From positions 62,001 to 126,000 of the forward strand of contig JADJHR010000019.1 of assembly GCA_016707445.1 (NCBI GenBank): 64,000 nucleotides of DNA. The letters run 5' to 3'. Source of the stretch: Rubrivivax sp. (GTDB lineage: Bacteria; Pseudomonadota; Gammaproteobacteria; Burkholderiales; Burkholderiaceae_C). A program made the translations under genes and the position numbers. Shown piece by piece: positions 9,181 to 17,682 of this stretch. Within the stretch, counting starts at the first letter, position 1, and each line of letters starts with the position of its first letter. The notes beneath the pieces are model-generated. The model saw only the letters and a list, made by a program, of their open reading frames with translations. It did no database searches and was not told where the DNA came from.

Positions 9181-9492
9181 TTGAACCAAGTGAAGCGCCT
9201 TTCCACATTCATTCTGATGCTCGTCCTGGCGTCGTTCCTGGGTTGTGCATCCACGCCGAAGCAGGAGGGGACAGGTCAATACTTCGACGACACCGCCATC
9301 ACGGCGAAGGTCAAGGCGGCGGTGTTGGGTGAGTCGACGCTGAAGTCGGCTGAAATCAATGTCGAGACCTTCAAGGGCGTGGTGCAGCTGAGCGGCTTCG
9401 TGAGTTCTCAGGCGGACATCAACAAGGCCGTTGAGGTGGCACGCAACATTGGCGGCGTCAAGTCGGTCAAGAACGACATGCGGCTGAAATAG
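9181..9492 (+). CDS. BON domain lipoprotein
   Basis: About 103 residues. The N-terminus is a lipoprotein signal ending in a lipobox (ASFLGC), followed by one BON domain (about residues 35-100) with the conserved ITAKVKAAVL opening and GVVQLSGFV strand. BON domains occur in OsmY-like proteins and are thought to bind phospholipid or stabilise the envelope in osmotic stress. TTG at 9181 is chosen because TGGAGA lies 7-8 bases upstream; GTG at 9190 is the alternative, while the GTG far upstream would put 17 polar residues before the signal. Probably anchored in the periplasm. Confidence 0.88.
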   Translation: MNQVKRLSTFILMLVLASFLGCASTPKQEGTGQYFDDTAITAKVKAAVLGESTLKSAEINVETFKGVVQLSGFVSSQADINKAVEVARNIGGVKSVKNDMRLK

Positions 9493-9610
9493 GGTTTGGC
9501 CACCGCCCCATACGCTTCGCACCGAGCACCGGCTTGGGTGTGGCCTTTCGGCGCACCGGGGCAGTGGCTGTCTACAGTGCGTCATCGCAATTCATAGAAC
9601 GGAGTTCATC

Positions 9611-9805
9611 ATGAAGAACAAGGACCAGGTCGAAGGCGCGCTGAAGGACATCGGCGGCAAGATTCAGCAAGAAGTCGGCAAATTGACCGGCAGCACGAAG
9701 CAACAGGCCAAAGGGCTGAAGACCCAGGCCAAGGGGAAGCTGCAGAAGGGAGTCGGCGATCTGAAAGAGGCCGTCGGCGAACTGAAGAATGCCACGAAGG
9801 GCTGA
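9611..9805 (+). CDS. CsbD family stress protein
   Basis: A 64-residue hydrophilic protein rich in Lys, Gly and Gln with the CsbD-family opening MKNKDQVEGALKDIGGKIQ and a repeated helical pattern (TKQQAKGLKTQAKGKLQKG). CsbD proteins are induced by general stress and starvation; their molecular role is unknown. A ribosome site (ACGGAG) precedes the ATG. It lies third in the cluster with DUF3309 and BON genes. Confidence 0.9.
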   Translation: MKNKDQVEGALKDIGGKIQQEVGKLTGSTKQQAKGLKTQAKGKLQKGVGDLKEAVGELKNATKG

Positions 9806-9913
9806 AAGCCAGACCGCGGCAATGCCTGCGCGCTGCCGAATTTGGACCCAGGGCTGGGCCGGCCTCTGCGGTACGGGCTGAGGCTGCAGCGTTGTTGCCC
9901 CAGGGAGTTCCCC

Positions 9914-11084
9914 TCAGACTTTGCCGTCGGCCTCACGCAGCAAATCGCGCGCGATGATCAGCTGCTGCACTTCGGTCGCGCCTTCGTAGATGCGCAGCGC
10001 GCGGATCTCGCGGTACAGGCGCTCCACCGGGACCTCGCTGACCACGCCCATCCCGCCCCACAGCTGCACCGCGGCGTCGATGACCTGCTGCGCACCTTCG
10101 GTGGCCACCATCTTGGCCATCGCCGCTTCGCGCGTGACGTTGCGGCCCTGGTCGCGCTGCCAGGCCGCGCGGTAGGTCAGCAGTGCGGCCGAGTCGATGG
10201 TGGTGGCCATCTGCGCCAGCCTGGCCTGCGTCAGCTGAAAGTCGGCCAGCACGCCGCCGAACATCTGGCGCGTGGTGGCGCGCTGCAGGCCCTCGGCCAG
10301 CGCACGGCGTGCAAAGCCCAGCGCCGCCGCAGCGACCGAGGTGCGAAACACGTCCAGCGTGCGCATCGCGAGCTTGAAGCCTTCGCCGCCGGCGCCGATG
10401 CGCTGTCGGGCCGGCACGCGGCAGTTGACGAAGCGCAGCCGCGCCAGCGGGTGCGGGGCGATGACGTCGATGCGCTCGGCGATCTCGAAGCCCGGCGTGC
10501 CGGCGTCGACGATGAAGGCCGAGATGCCGCGCGCCGGGTGCTTCGCCGCTGCGCGCGAACACGACGTAGAAATCGGCGATGCCGCCGTTGCTGATCCAGG
10601 TTTTTTCACCGTCGAGAATGAAGCCGTCGCCGTCGGCGCGTGCCGTGCAGCCCATCGCCGCGACGTCGGAACCGGCGTCGGGTTCGGACAGCGCAAAGGC
10701 GGCTATTGCCTCGCCACGCGCCACGCGCGGCAGGTAGCGTGCCTTCTGCTCGTCACTGCCGGACAGGCTGATCGCACCCGAGCCCAGGCCCTGCATCGCA
10801 AACGCAAAATCGGCCAGCCCCGAATGCCGCGCCAGCGTCTCGCGCAGCAGGCAGATCGCGCGGGTGTCGATGGTTTCGGCGGCACCGCCCCAGGTGCGGC
10901 CACCCACCGCATGGCGCAGCCAGCCGCCTGCGCCCAGCGAACGCACCAGGGTGCGGCATTCGGCGTCGACATCGGGGCCATGCGTGTGCGACAGCTGTTG
11001 CGCTGCCCAGGCTTCGAGTTCATGCGCCAGCGCGCGGTGCGGCGGGTCGAAGAAGGGCCAGTCGAGGTGGCGGGTGTGGGGCAT
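9914..11084 (-). pseudogene. Acyl-CoA dehydrogenase, frameshifted
   Basis: An acyl-CoA dehydrogenase split into two frames. The first part, from ATG 11084, covers the N-terminal and middle domains ([15 protein letters not shown], then [10 protein letters not shown]). The second part, ending at 9914, covers the C-terminal helical domain ([13 protein letters not shown] and [17 protein letters not shown], whose Glu is the usual catalytic base). The break is at about 10541-10556, where FYVVFARSG passes into [11 protein letters not shown] by a one-base change. Everything else is intact and of normal length (about 390 residues), so this is either a very recent pseudogene or a sequencing error. The substrate is unknown. 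Confidence 0.83.
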
Positions 11085-11143
11085 GGCAGGTGTCTTTCGA
11101 CGGCAGGCGCGGCACATGGCCGAACCCGACGCTTTGAGCAGCC

Positions 11144-11172
11144 AGTCTTGTATTGAAAGCTTTAGTTGTCAA
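11144..11172 (-). promoter_or_regulatory. Candidate sigma-70 promoter for the acyl-CoA dehydrogenase
   Basis: On the minus strand, a perfect TTGACA box (11172-11167) is followed after 17 bases by AAGACT (11149-11144), which keeps the key A2 and T6 of the -10 box. Transcription would start near 11137, about 50 bases before the ATG at 11084. The local sequence is AT-rich against the GC-rich background. Confidence 0.5.
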
Positions 11173-11276
11173 GTAAATCGATCTTTCGATCCAGCCCGCG
11201 GTCGAACCGGCACAGGCTCAATCGTCGTGGTGGGCGGGGCCGATGGGTCTGACCCCGCTTCAACCTGGAGACTTGC

Positions 11277-11690
11277 ATGGCGATCGAACCCTACCTGTTC
11301 TTCAACGGACGTTGTGACGAGGCCATTGCCTTCTACCGTGACGCGCTCGGCGCCGAAGTGCAGATGCTGATGCGCTTTCGCGAGAACCCGGACCCGCCGC
11401 CGCCCGGCATGCTGCCGCCGGACTGGGGCGACAAGGTCATGCACGCGAGTCTGCGCATCGGCGATGCCACGCTGATGGCCAGCGACGCCATGTGCAGCGA
11501 CAGCGCCCGCTTCAGCGGTGTCACCCTGTCGTTGGCAGTACCCGACAGCGCGGCGGCGCACAAGGCATTCGACGCCCTGGCCGTCGGTGGCACGGTGACG
11601 ATGCCGATCGCGCGCACCTTCTGGTCCCCGTGCTTCGGCATGCTGAACGACCGCTTCGGCGTGGCCTGGATGGTCAATGCGCTGACCTGA
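11277..11690 (+). CDS. VOC family protein, PhnB-like
   Basis: A 137-residue protein of the vicinal-oxygen-chelate (glyoxalase/bleomycin-resistance) superfamily, PhnB-like subgroup. The opening IEPYLFFNGRCDEAIAFYRD, a mid-protein HASLRIGDATLMASD strand and the end WSPCFGMLNDRFGVAWMV are typical. Such proteins are small dimers; the reaction, if any, is not predictable, and the metal-ligand set looks incomplete as in most PhnB-like members. CTGGAGA lies 5-6 bases before the ATG. It is divergent from the acyl-CoA dehydrogenase. Confidence 0.87.
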   Translation: MAIEPYLFFNGRCDEAIAFYRDALGAEVQMLMRFRENPDPPPPGMLPPDWGDKVMHASLRIGDATLMASDAMCSDSARFSGVTLSLAVPDSAAAHKAFDALAVGGTVTMPIARTFWSPCFGMLNDRFGVAWMVNALT

Positions 11691-11783
11691 ATCTGCGCAC
11701 GGGACAGCTCGTGTCGGACCGCTGAGCGGCCGGCGTCCGCCGGCGGCTAGACTCGACGGCAGACTGCCGTTTGACTACCGCCG

Positions 11784-12179
11784 ATGTTTGCCCGACCTCT
11801 GACCTGGATCGTGTTGCTGGCCGCCCTGCTGGCGCTGACCGTTGTGGTCTGGAAGTTCGGCGGTACGGGCCGTGTGGATTGGCGCCAGGCCCTGTCGGCG
11901 CTGCCGGGCGCGTCTTCGTCGATCGGTCGGGCGCCGCCGGCCTCGGCGCGCAAATGCCGCGACGCGCGACAAGTCGTCTACACCGACGGCCCCTGCCCGC
12001 CTGGGCTGAGCGAAGTGCCGCTGGACGGCGGCAGCCTGACCGTGCTGCCGGCTCCCCGCGTCGCGTCGCCGTCGCCTGCAATGGCGGCCAGTGCATCGTC
12101 GCCACTGCGGCGTCTGGCCGGGCCGGGCCAGGCGCCGGCGGTGCTCGAGCACCAGGTCGAACAGGCGCTGCAGCGCTGA
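11784..12179 (+). CDS. Hypothetical membrane-anchored protein, DUF4124-like patch
   Basis: A 131-residue protein not assigned with confidence. Residues 5-25 form a single N-terminal transmembrane helix. A low-complexity Pro/Ala/Ser stretch surrounds a Cys-containing patch (KCRDARQVVYTDGPCPPG) that resembles the short DUF4124 strand in proteobacterial envelope proteins. The C-terminus is Ala/Pro-rich. Most of the protein is probably periplasmic. It ends 14 bases before the next membrane-protein gene, so the two may be co-transcribed. Confidence 0.66.
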   Translation: MFARPLTWIVLLAALLALTVVVWKFGGTGRVDWRQALSALPGASSSIGRAPPASARKCRDARQVVYTDGPCPPGLSEVPLDGGSLTVLPAPRVASPSPAMAASASSPLRRLAGPGQAPAVLEHQVEQALQR

Positions 12180-12193
12180 CGCGCGCTTCGCCG

Positions 12194-13735
12194 ATGAACC
12201 GCGACGCCGAGGCCAGCCTGCGCGAGCCGAATCGAACCTTTTTTCGGCGCCATCTGGCCGGCCGCCTGTCGCTGAGGCGCAGCCTGTGGCTCAACACCGT
12301 GCTGCCGGCACTCGTGCTGCTGCTGGTGCTGGGCTGGCTGGACGCCTGGCTGCGCCTGCACGGCAGTCTGCTGCGCGCCGGCAGCCTGGCCCTGCTGCTG
12401 GGCTGGCCGCTGCTGATGGCGCTGCTGGTGTGGGGGCTGCTGGGCGTGTGGCGCGCCACGCGCCGCGAGGATCTGTACGTCGGCATCCCGCGCTGGCGCC
12501 GCCTGGGTGCGCCGGCACTGGTAGCCCTTCTGCTGGTGCTGGCGCTGGCGCTGTTCGGCCTGAACGTTGCGCCGCGCCTGGCGGAGCTGGGCACGCAGGC
12601 GGTCTGGCACGACCCGCTGGGTGAGGTCGAGGTGGCGCTGTCGGCCGATGGCCGCCGCCTGCACATCCAGGGGCCGCTGTCGCGCGGCAGTGGCGACCGG
12701 GTGCAGGCGGTGTTGCAGTCGGCACCGCAGCTGCGGCTGGTGAGCATCGCGTCCGACGCCGGCCACCTCGACGAAGCCTTGCAGATCGCAGGGCTGCTGC
12801 GCGCGCGCCAGCTGCCCACGCGCGCCAGCGCAGGCTGCAGCGGCGTCTGCCCGCTGGTGTTCCTGGCGGGCGCACGGCGCCAGTTGCTGCCGGGCGCGCA
12901 CCTGGGTTTTCAGCGCATCTCGGCCGGGCGCTTCAACCCGCCGCACCAGACCTGGGTGAACGCCGCGCTGCGCAAGCAGCTGGCGTCCCTGGGGCTGACG
13001 CCGCACATGGTCACCAAGGTGCTGGCCACGCCGCCCACCCGGCTGTGGGTGCCCGACGTCGACGAACTGACCGCCGCGGGCCTGCTCAGCCAGCCCGAGC
13101 GTCCGCTCGACGTTGATCTGCCCAGTCCGCAGGACGCCACGCTGGCCGACTACCGCGAGGCGCTGAGCGCCAGCGGCCTGTGGCAGGCGCTGGACCGGCG
13201 CTTCCCGGGCACGCTGGCCGACGCCGCGCAGCGCATGCTCGCCGCTGGCAGCGCTGGGGCCGACGCCGTGCAGGCGGCCGGTCACGACGTGGTGGCAGCG
13301 CTGATGCCGCAGCTGCTGGCGCGCGCCAGCCCCGAAACACGCTGGCTGTACACCGACATCCTGCTGGCCCAGGTGGGTTTCCTGCGCACAGTCGATCCGG
13401 TGCTGTGTCGTGGCCTGTTGCTGGGCGACGCCGCAGCGCACCGGCAGCTGCCGCGTGCGCTGGTCTGGCGCGAGGCTGAATGGCTGCTGGCGGCACTGGA
13501 AGAGGCGCCGCGCAGCACATCGACACGCGCACCGACCCGGATTGAACAGGAGGTCATCCGCCACACGCTGGGCGCGCGCGCGCCGCAGCAGCTGGCCGGC
13601 CTGTGGCGGCCGCTGGCGCCGCCAGCACCGGGCGAGCCCGACTGCGAGCGCGCGCAGACGCTGTTGTCCGAGCTGGGTTCGATCGCGGCGCCGCAGCGCC
13701 GCCTGGCGTTGCGCCTGATGTACGAGCGGCAGTGA
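12194..13735 (+). CDS. Membrane protein with ClpP/crotonase-like domain (COG3904-like)
   Basis: 513 residues. Three transmembrane helices are visible in the first ~130 residues. A soluble region follows (about 135-310) that resembles the ClpP-like fold of COG3904 periplasmic proteins: VSIASDAGHLDEALQIA, then AGCSGVCPLVFLAGARR and LGFQ. A long helical C-terminal part contains a Cys and many Trp/Arg residues. In typical members a Ser in a SxCT motif sits where this protein has CSGVCP, so peptidase activity is doubtful. ATG 12194 is chosen because hydrophobic structure starts just after it; the open frame upstream shadows the previous gene. Confidence 0.72.
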   Translation: MNRDAEASLREPNRTFFRRHLAGRLSLRRSLWLNTVLPALVLLLVLGWLDAWLRLHGSLLRAGSLALLLGWPLLMALLVWGLLGVWRATRREDLYVGIPRWRRLGAPALVALLLVLALALFGLNVAPRLAELGTQAVWHDPLGEVEVALSADGRRLHIQGPLSRGSGDRVQAVLQSAPQLRLVSIASDAGHLDEALQIAGLLRARQLPTRASAGCSGVCPLVFLAGARRQLLPGAHLGFQRISAGRFNPPHQTWVNAALRKQLASLGLTPHMVTKVLATPPTRLWVPDVDELTAAGLLSQPERPLDVDLPSPQDATLADYREALSASGLWQALDRRFPGTLADAAQRMLAAGSAGADAVQAAGHDVVAALMPQLLARASPETRWLYTDILLAQVGFLRTVDPVLCRGLLLGDAAAHRQLPRALVWREAEWLLAALEEAPRSTSTRAPTRIEQEVIRHTLGARAPQQLAGLWRPLAPPAPGEPDCERAQTLLSELGSIAAPQRRLALRLMYERQ

Positions 13736-13843
13736 ATCGTCATGCCGGATGAGGGGCCCGCTGGCCGCGGCTGCAACAATCCGATTTCAGGTGGACAGTC
13801 AGCGGTCGCCACGGTATGTTGGCTGCGGGCCGGGAGGTGAACA

Positions 13844-14350
13844 ATGAGTGTGGCACTGCAGGTCTTGCTTCTGGTGGTGGCCATCGTGGTGGCGGTGGCC
13901 GGCATCGGCGTGGCACTGGCGCTGCGCATTGCCGCGCGCCCCCGCATTGCGGCACAGCGGCGCGCGTTCGCTGCCAAGGCCCCGCATCCGCGCCCGGCCG
14001 CGTCGGCGGCAGTGTCGCCCCAGCAGGCAGCGCGTGCAGCGCCAGTGGCATCCCCGGCGCCGGCACCCGTGCCGCGCATGCCGCCCGTGCCGCGCGTCCC
14101 GACCGAGCCGTTGACTCCCGAACAGGCGCATCAGGCCAAGCTGGTGGCGCTGCAGGCCATGTTGTCGCTGGGCGACGCGCAGGCCGAGCGGGCGGCCAAG
14201 TCGGGCAAAGCGCAATTTGCAGACACCGAACCGGTGGACGACGACTACGCGAGCACGCAGTTCGTCGATCGTGGCGACAGCTTGCCAAAACCGCTGTCGC
14301 TGCTCAATCTCGACCAAGTGACGCCCAGACGCAGCCGCGCGCAGCGCTGA
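13844..14350 (+). CDS. Hypothetical membrane-anchored Pro/Ala-rich protein
   Basis: 168 residues, function not recognised. One N-terminal transmembrane helix (about residues 4-28) is followed by an Arg-rich patch and a Pro/Ala/Val-rich linker (about 45-90), then a helical segment (TPEQAHQAKLVALQAML) and an acidic patch with a DDDYASTQF motif. A strong ribosome site (GGGAGGTG) precedes ATG 13844. The soluble part probably faces the cytoplasm (positive residues follow the helix). It stands alone between a membrane protein and the CoA-transferase operon. Confidence 0.68.
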   Translation: MSVALQVLLLVVAIVVAVAGIGVALALRIAARPRIAAQRRAFAAKAPHPRPAASAAVSPQQAARAAPVASPAPAPVPRMPPVPRVPTEPLTPEQAHQAKLVALQAMLSLGDAQAERAAKSGKAQFADTEPVDDDYASTQFVDRGDSLPKPLSLLNLDQVTPRRSRAQR

Positions 14351-14383
14351 CGACCCGCCCGAACTGGCCCTACAGTTGCGGGC

Positions 14384-15538
14384 ATGAGTGCATCCCAACT
14401 GCCGCTGGCCGGCGTGCGTGTCGTCGAGTGCTGCCAGATCGCGTCGGGCCCTTATTGCGGCATGCTGCTGGCCGACTTCGGCGCCGAGGTCATCAAGATC
14501 GAACCGCCCGAGGGCGACGCGATGCGTCAGTGGCCACCGCTGAACGGCGGCTTCAGCGAGAACTTCGCCAGCATCAACCGCGGCAAACGATCGCTGGCGC
14601 TGGACCTGAAGAACCCGGCCGACCTGGCCACGGCGCGCGCCCTGATCCTCGACGCCGACGTGCTGCTGGAAAACAGCCGCCCCGGCGCCATGCAGCGCCT
14701 GGGCCTGGGCTGGGACTGGTTTGCCTCGCGCAGACCGCAGCTGGTGTATTGCTCGATCTCGGCCTTCGGCCAGGACGGCCCGCGCGGACCCGAAGGCGGC
14801 TTCGACCTCACCGTGCAGGCCGCCGCTGGCGTGATGAGCGTGACCGGCGAGCCCGAGGGCGCGCCGGTGAAGGCCGGCGTGCCGCTGGCTGACTTCGCGT
14901 CTGGCCTGTATGCCGCGTACAGCATCGCAGCGCTGATTGCGCGTGTGCGCGCCGGCGGGCCTGGCGGCCAGATCGACGTGCCGATGTTCGCCGCCACGCT
15001 GGCGGTTTCCGCGCTGCAGACCAGCGAGTATTTCGGCACCGGCCGCAACCCCGTCAAGCTGGGCTCGGCGCACCCGCGCAATTCGCCGTACCAGGCCTAC
15101 CAGGCGGGCGACGGCTGGTTTGCGATTGCCGCCGGCAACAACCGGCTTTGGCAGCAGGTGTGTGCCGTGGTCGGCACACCGGAACTTCTGGCCGACCCGC
15201 GCTACAACAGCCCCACGCTGCGCGCCCGCCATCAGCGTGAATTGAAAGACGCGCTCGACCCGCACTTCGCGCGCCTGCCGCTGGCGCACTGGCTGCAGGC
15301 CTTTGCCGCTGCCGGTGTGCCTTGCGCACCGATCAATGGTTATGCCGAAGCCCTGGCCGACCCGCAGACCCAGCACCTGCAGCTGGTGCGCGAGCAGCGG
15401 CTGCCTGGCGGCCATGCCACGCGCACCGTGGGCAGCCCGGTGCGGCTCGATGGCCGTCCGATCGACGTCGACACCTCGGTGCCGGCGCTGGGCAGCGGCC
15501 CGGCGGCCTGGGCCCCGCGCCACGGAGACCACCCATGA
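14384..15538 (+). CDS. Family III CoA-transferase (CaiB/BaiF)
   Basis: 384-residue CoA-transferase that would move CoA between organic acids. The family opening LAGVRVVECCQIASGPYCGM, the KIEPPEGD turn, INRGKRSLALDL and the FDLTVQAAAG segment with the catalytic Asp are all visible. It starts an operon: its stop overlaps the next ATG (ATGA). Because the next gene looks like 3-mercaptopropionate dioxygenase, an attractive inference is succinyl-CoA:3-sulfinopropionate CoA-transferase activity, as described for Act of Variovorax/Advenella. Family III enzymes cannot be assigned a substrate from sequence alone. Confidence 0.9.
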   Translation: MSASQLPLAGVRVVECCQIASGPYCGMLLADFGAEVIKIEPPEGDAMRQWPPLNGGFSENFASINRGKRSLALDLKNPADLATARALILDADVLLENSRPGAMQRLGLGWDWFASRRPQLVYCSISAFGQDGPRGPEGGFDLTVQAAAGVMSVTGEPEGAPVKAGVPLADFASGLYAAYSIAALIARVRAGGPGGQIDVPMFAATLAVSALQTSEYFGTGRNPVKLGSAHPRNSPYQAYQAGDGWFAIAAGNNRLWQQVCAVVGTPELLADPRYNSPTLRARHQRELKDALDPHFARLPLAHWLQAFAAAGVPCAPINGYAEALADPQTQHLQLVREQRLPGGHATRTVGSPVRLDGRPIDVDTSVPALGSGPAAWAPRHGDHP

Positions 15539-16140
15539 CCGACCGCATCGCCCCCTTGCGCCACTTCGTCACCGCGATGACGCAGCTGGTGTCGCGCAGC
15601 GATGACGAGCGTGTGTTGCTGGCCGAAGGCCGCGCCGAACTGGCGCGGCTGATTGCCAGCGACGACTGGCTGCCCGAGCCCTTTGCGCGCCTGCGTCCCG
15701 ACCGTTACGCGCAATACCTGCTGCATGCCGACGCGCTCGAGCGCTTCTCGGTCGTCAGTTTCGTCTGGGGCCCAGGCCAGAACACGCCGGTGCACGACCA
15801 CACCGTGTGGGGCCTGGTCGGCGTGCTGCGCGGCGCCGAGCGCTGCGACGAATACCGGCTGCAGCAAGGGCAACCCGTGCCCACGGGTGACCACCACGTG
15901 ATGCAGCGCGGCGACATCGAGGCGGTGTCGCCGACCGTGGGCGACTGGCACCGCGTGAGCAACGCTGTGGCTGACCACGACTCGGTCAGCATCCATGTCT
16001 ACGGCGCCAACATCGGCGCGGTGCGTCGGCATCGGCTGGACGAACGCGGCGAGATGATCGACTTCGTGTCGGGCTATGACAGCGACCTGACGCCCAATCT
16101 GTGGGACCGCTCGGCCGCGGTGCGGAGCGCGCCGTGCTGA
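15535..16140 (+). CDS. Thiol dioxygenase, likely 3-mercaptopropionate dioxygenase
   Basis: 201-residue cupin-fold iron enzyme that oxidises a thiol to a sulfinate. The iron ligands are visible as H87 and H89 (TPVHDH) and H139 (GDWHR), and the Ser-His-Tyr triad as S152-H154-Y156 (SIHVYG). Q60 in YAQYLL fits the Gln-type bacterial subgroup, whose best-known members prefer 3-mercaptopropionate to cysteine. The spacing matches that subgroup closely. Start ATG 15535 overlaps the CoA-transferase stop, and the last bases overlap the hydratase start. Cysteine dioxygenase activity remains possible. Confidence 0.87.
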   Translation: MTDRIAPLRHFVTAMTQLVSRSDDERVLLAEGRAELARLIASDDWLPEPFARLRPDRYAQYLLHADALERFSVVSFVWGPGQNTPVHDHTVWGLVGVLRGAERCDEYRLQQGQPVPTGDHHVMQRGDIEAVSPTVGDWHRVSNAVADHDSVSIHVYGANIGAVRRHRLDERGEMIDFVSGYDSDLTPNLWDRSAAVRSAPC

Positions 16141-16835
16141 GCTGCGAGCAGCACGGTGGCGTGCTGACGCTGACGCTGGCGCGTCCCGAGCGGGGCAATG
16201 CGCTGGCTGCCGACCTGGTCGAGGCGCTGCTCGCCGCGGTGCAGGCCGCGCACGCCGACCCGGCCCTGCACACGCTGGTGCTGCGCGGCCAGGGCCGGCA
16301 CTTCTGCACCGGGCTGGATCTGGGCGACCTGGACAGCAGCAGCGATGCCGACTGGCTGTGGCGCCTGGTGCGCATCGAAACCCTGCTCGATGCGCTGTGG
16401 CGGTCGCCGCTGGCCACGGTGGCGCTGGCGCAGGGCCGCGCCTGGGGTGCCGGTGCCGACCTCTTCGCCGCGTGCGAGCGCCGCATCGCCGCGGCCGGCA
16501 GCACGTTTCGCTTTCCGGGCGCGCAGTTCGGCATCGTGCTCGGCACGCGGCGGCTGGCCGAACACATCGGCCCGGGGCCGGCGCGCGCGCTGGTGATCGA
16601 AGGCGGTGAACTCGATGCCGGAGCCGCCCTTGCGGCAGGGTTGGCCAGCGCGCTGGGCGAGGCTGCCGAACCCGTCGCGCCGCGCGTCAGCGCCGGCACT
16701 GCGGCCGCAGTGCGTGCCGCCGCGCGGCACGATGCGTCCGACGCCGACCTGGCCGCGCTGGTGCGGTCGGCCGCAGCACCGGGCCTGAAGGCGCGCATGC
16801 AGGCCTATCGCCAGGCCGTGCTGGCGGCACGCTGA
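16134..16835 (+). CDS. Enoyl-CoA hydratase/isomerase family protein
   Basis: 233-residue crotonase-fold protein. The oxyanion-hole segments are FCTGLDLGDLD (about residues 61-71) and AWGAGADLFAAC (about 103-114), and FRFPGAQFGIVLG follows. The catalytic Glu positions of classical hydratases are not clearly conserved (Ala/Gly there), so the reaction may be isomerase- or hydrolase-like. GTG 16134 is preferred because it overlaps the upstream stop and similarity starts with it; the GTG at 16101 would add 11 residues. Third gene of the CoA-transferase/thiol dioxygenase operon. It meets a minus-strand SDR end-to-end with no spacer. Confidence 0.87.
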   Translation: MLSCEQHGGVLTLTLARPERGNALAADLVEALLAAVQAAHADPALHTLVLRGQGRHFCTGLDLGDLDSSSDADWLWRLVRIETLLDALWRSPLATVALAQGRAWGAGADLFAACERRIAAAGSTFRFPGAQFGIVLGTRRLAEHIGPGPARALVIEGGELDAGAALAAGLASALGEAAEPVAPRVSAGTAAAVRAAARHDASDADLAALVRSAAAPGLKARMQAYRQAVLAAR

Positions 16836-17612
16836 TCAGAACTTGGTGTAGCCGCCGTCGATCACGAACTGCTCGCCGGTGGTGTAGCCCGAGGCATCGC
16901 TGGCCAGGTAGACCGCGATGCCACCGAAATCGTCGATCGTGCCCCAGCGCCGCGCCGGGATGCGCGGCATCACCGCACCGGCAAAACGCTCATCGGCCAT
17001 CGCGCGTTCGGTCATCTCGGTGCTGATCCAGCCCGGCAGGATCGAATTGACGCGAATCTGGTGGCGCGCCAGTTCGACCGCCAGTGCGCGCACGAACGAG
17101 GTCACGGCGCCCTTCGACGCCCCGTAGTGACTGTTGCGCGCAGCGCCTTCGACTGCCGCCGTGCTGGCGGTGGCCACCAGCGACCCACCCTGGCCATGCC
17201 CTGCCATGTGCCGCGCCGCGGCACGCAGGGTCAGGAACACCCCTTCGACGTTGATGCGCTGCACGCGGCGAAACTCGTCCAGGCTCATCTGCAGCAGTGG
17301 CGTGCCCTTGCTCGACACGCCGGCATTGGCAAAGCAGGCGCGCACCGACCCCAGCGCGGCCACCGACGCGGCAAAGGCTGCCTCGACCTGCGCCTCGTCA
17401 CCGATGTCGCAGACAAAGGCGTGAACACGCGCAGCATCGGCTGTCTCGGCAGCCAGCGCGGCGCGTGCCTTTTCGGTCTTGTCAGCGTTCGAGCCCCAGA
17501 TCGCCACTTGCGCGCCGGCCGCCAGCAGCGCCCGCGCCATGCCGTAGCCGATGCCGCCGTTGCCGCCGGTGACGATCACCCCGCGGCCGGCCAGATCGAA
17601 GCCCTTGTTCAT
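16836..17612 (-). CDS. SDR family oxidoreductase
   Basis: 258-residue classical short-chain dehydrogenase/reductase. The NAD(P)-binding TGGNGGIGYG motif (about residues 15-24), the NAG motif (CFANAGVSS), catalytic Ser in VATASTAA and YGASK active-site pair are visible, ending in the GGYTKF tail. ATG 17612 has a GGAGG ribosome site; open sequence further upstream is spurious. Close to 3-oxoacyl-ACP reductase/glucose dehydrogenase-type enzymes; substrate unknown. Its stop abuts the stop of the enoyl-CoA hydratase gene (convergent). Confidence 0.92.
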   Translation of the reverse strand: MNKGFDLAGRGVIVTGGNGGIGYGMARALLAAGAQVAIWGSNADKTEKARAALAAETADAARVHAFVCDIGDEAQVEAAFAASVAALGSVRACFANAGVSSKGTPLLQMSLDEFRRVQRINVEGVFLTLRAAARHMAGHGQGGSLVATASTAAVEGAARNSHYGASKGAVTSFVRALAVELARHQIRVNSILPGWISTEMTERAMADERFAGAVMPRIPARRWGTIDDFGGIAVYLASDASGYTTGEQFVIDGGYTKF

Positions 17613-17682
17613 GTTGCGCCCCTCCAGACGGGCATCATAGGTGCGGGTCCCGCCCAGGGGCGCGGCGGTGTAGGCTGTGTGC

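Noticed and set aside
11978..13564. 528-codon minus-strand frame opposite the ClpP-like membrane protein
   Set aside because: Low-complexity Gln/Arg/Ala product; the plus strand has transmembrane helices and a family match.
13799..15532. 577-codon minus-strand frame opposite the CoA-transferase gene
   Set aside because: Its Arg/His/Gln-rich sequence has no domains, and the plus strand carries conserved genes with ribosome sites.
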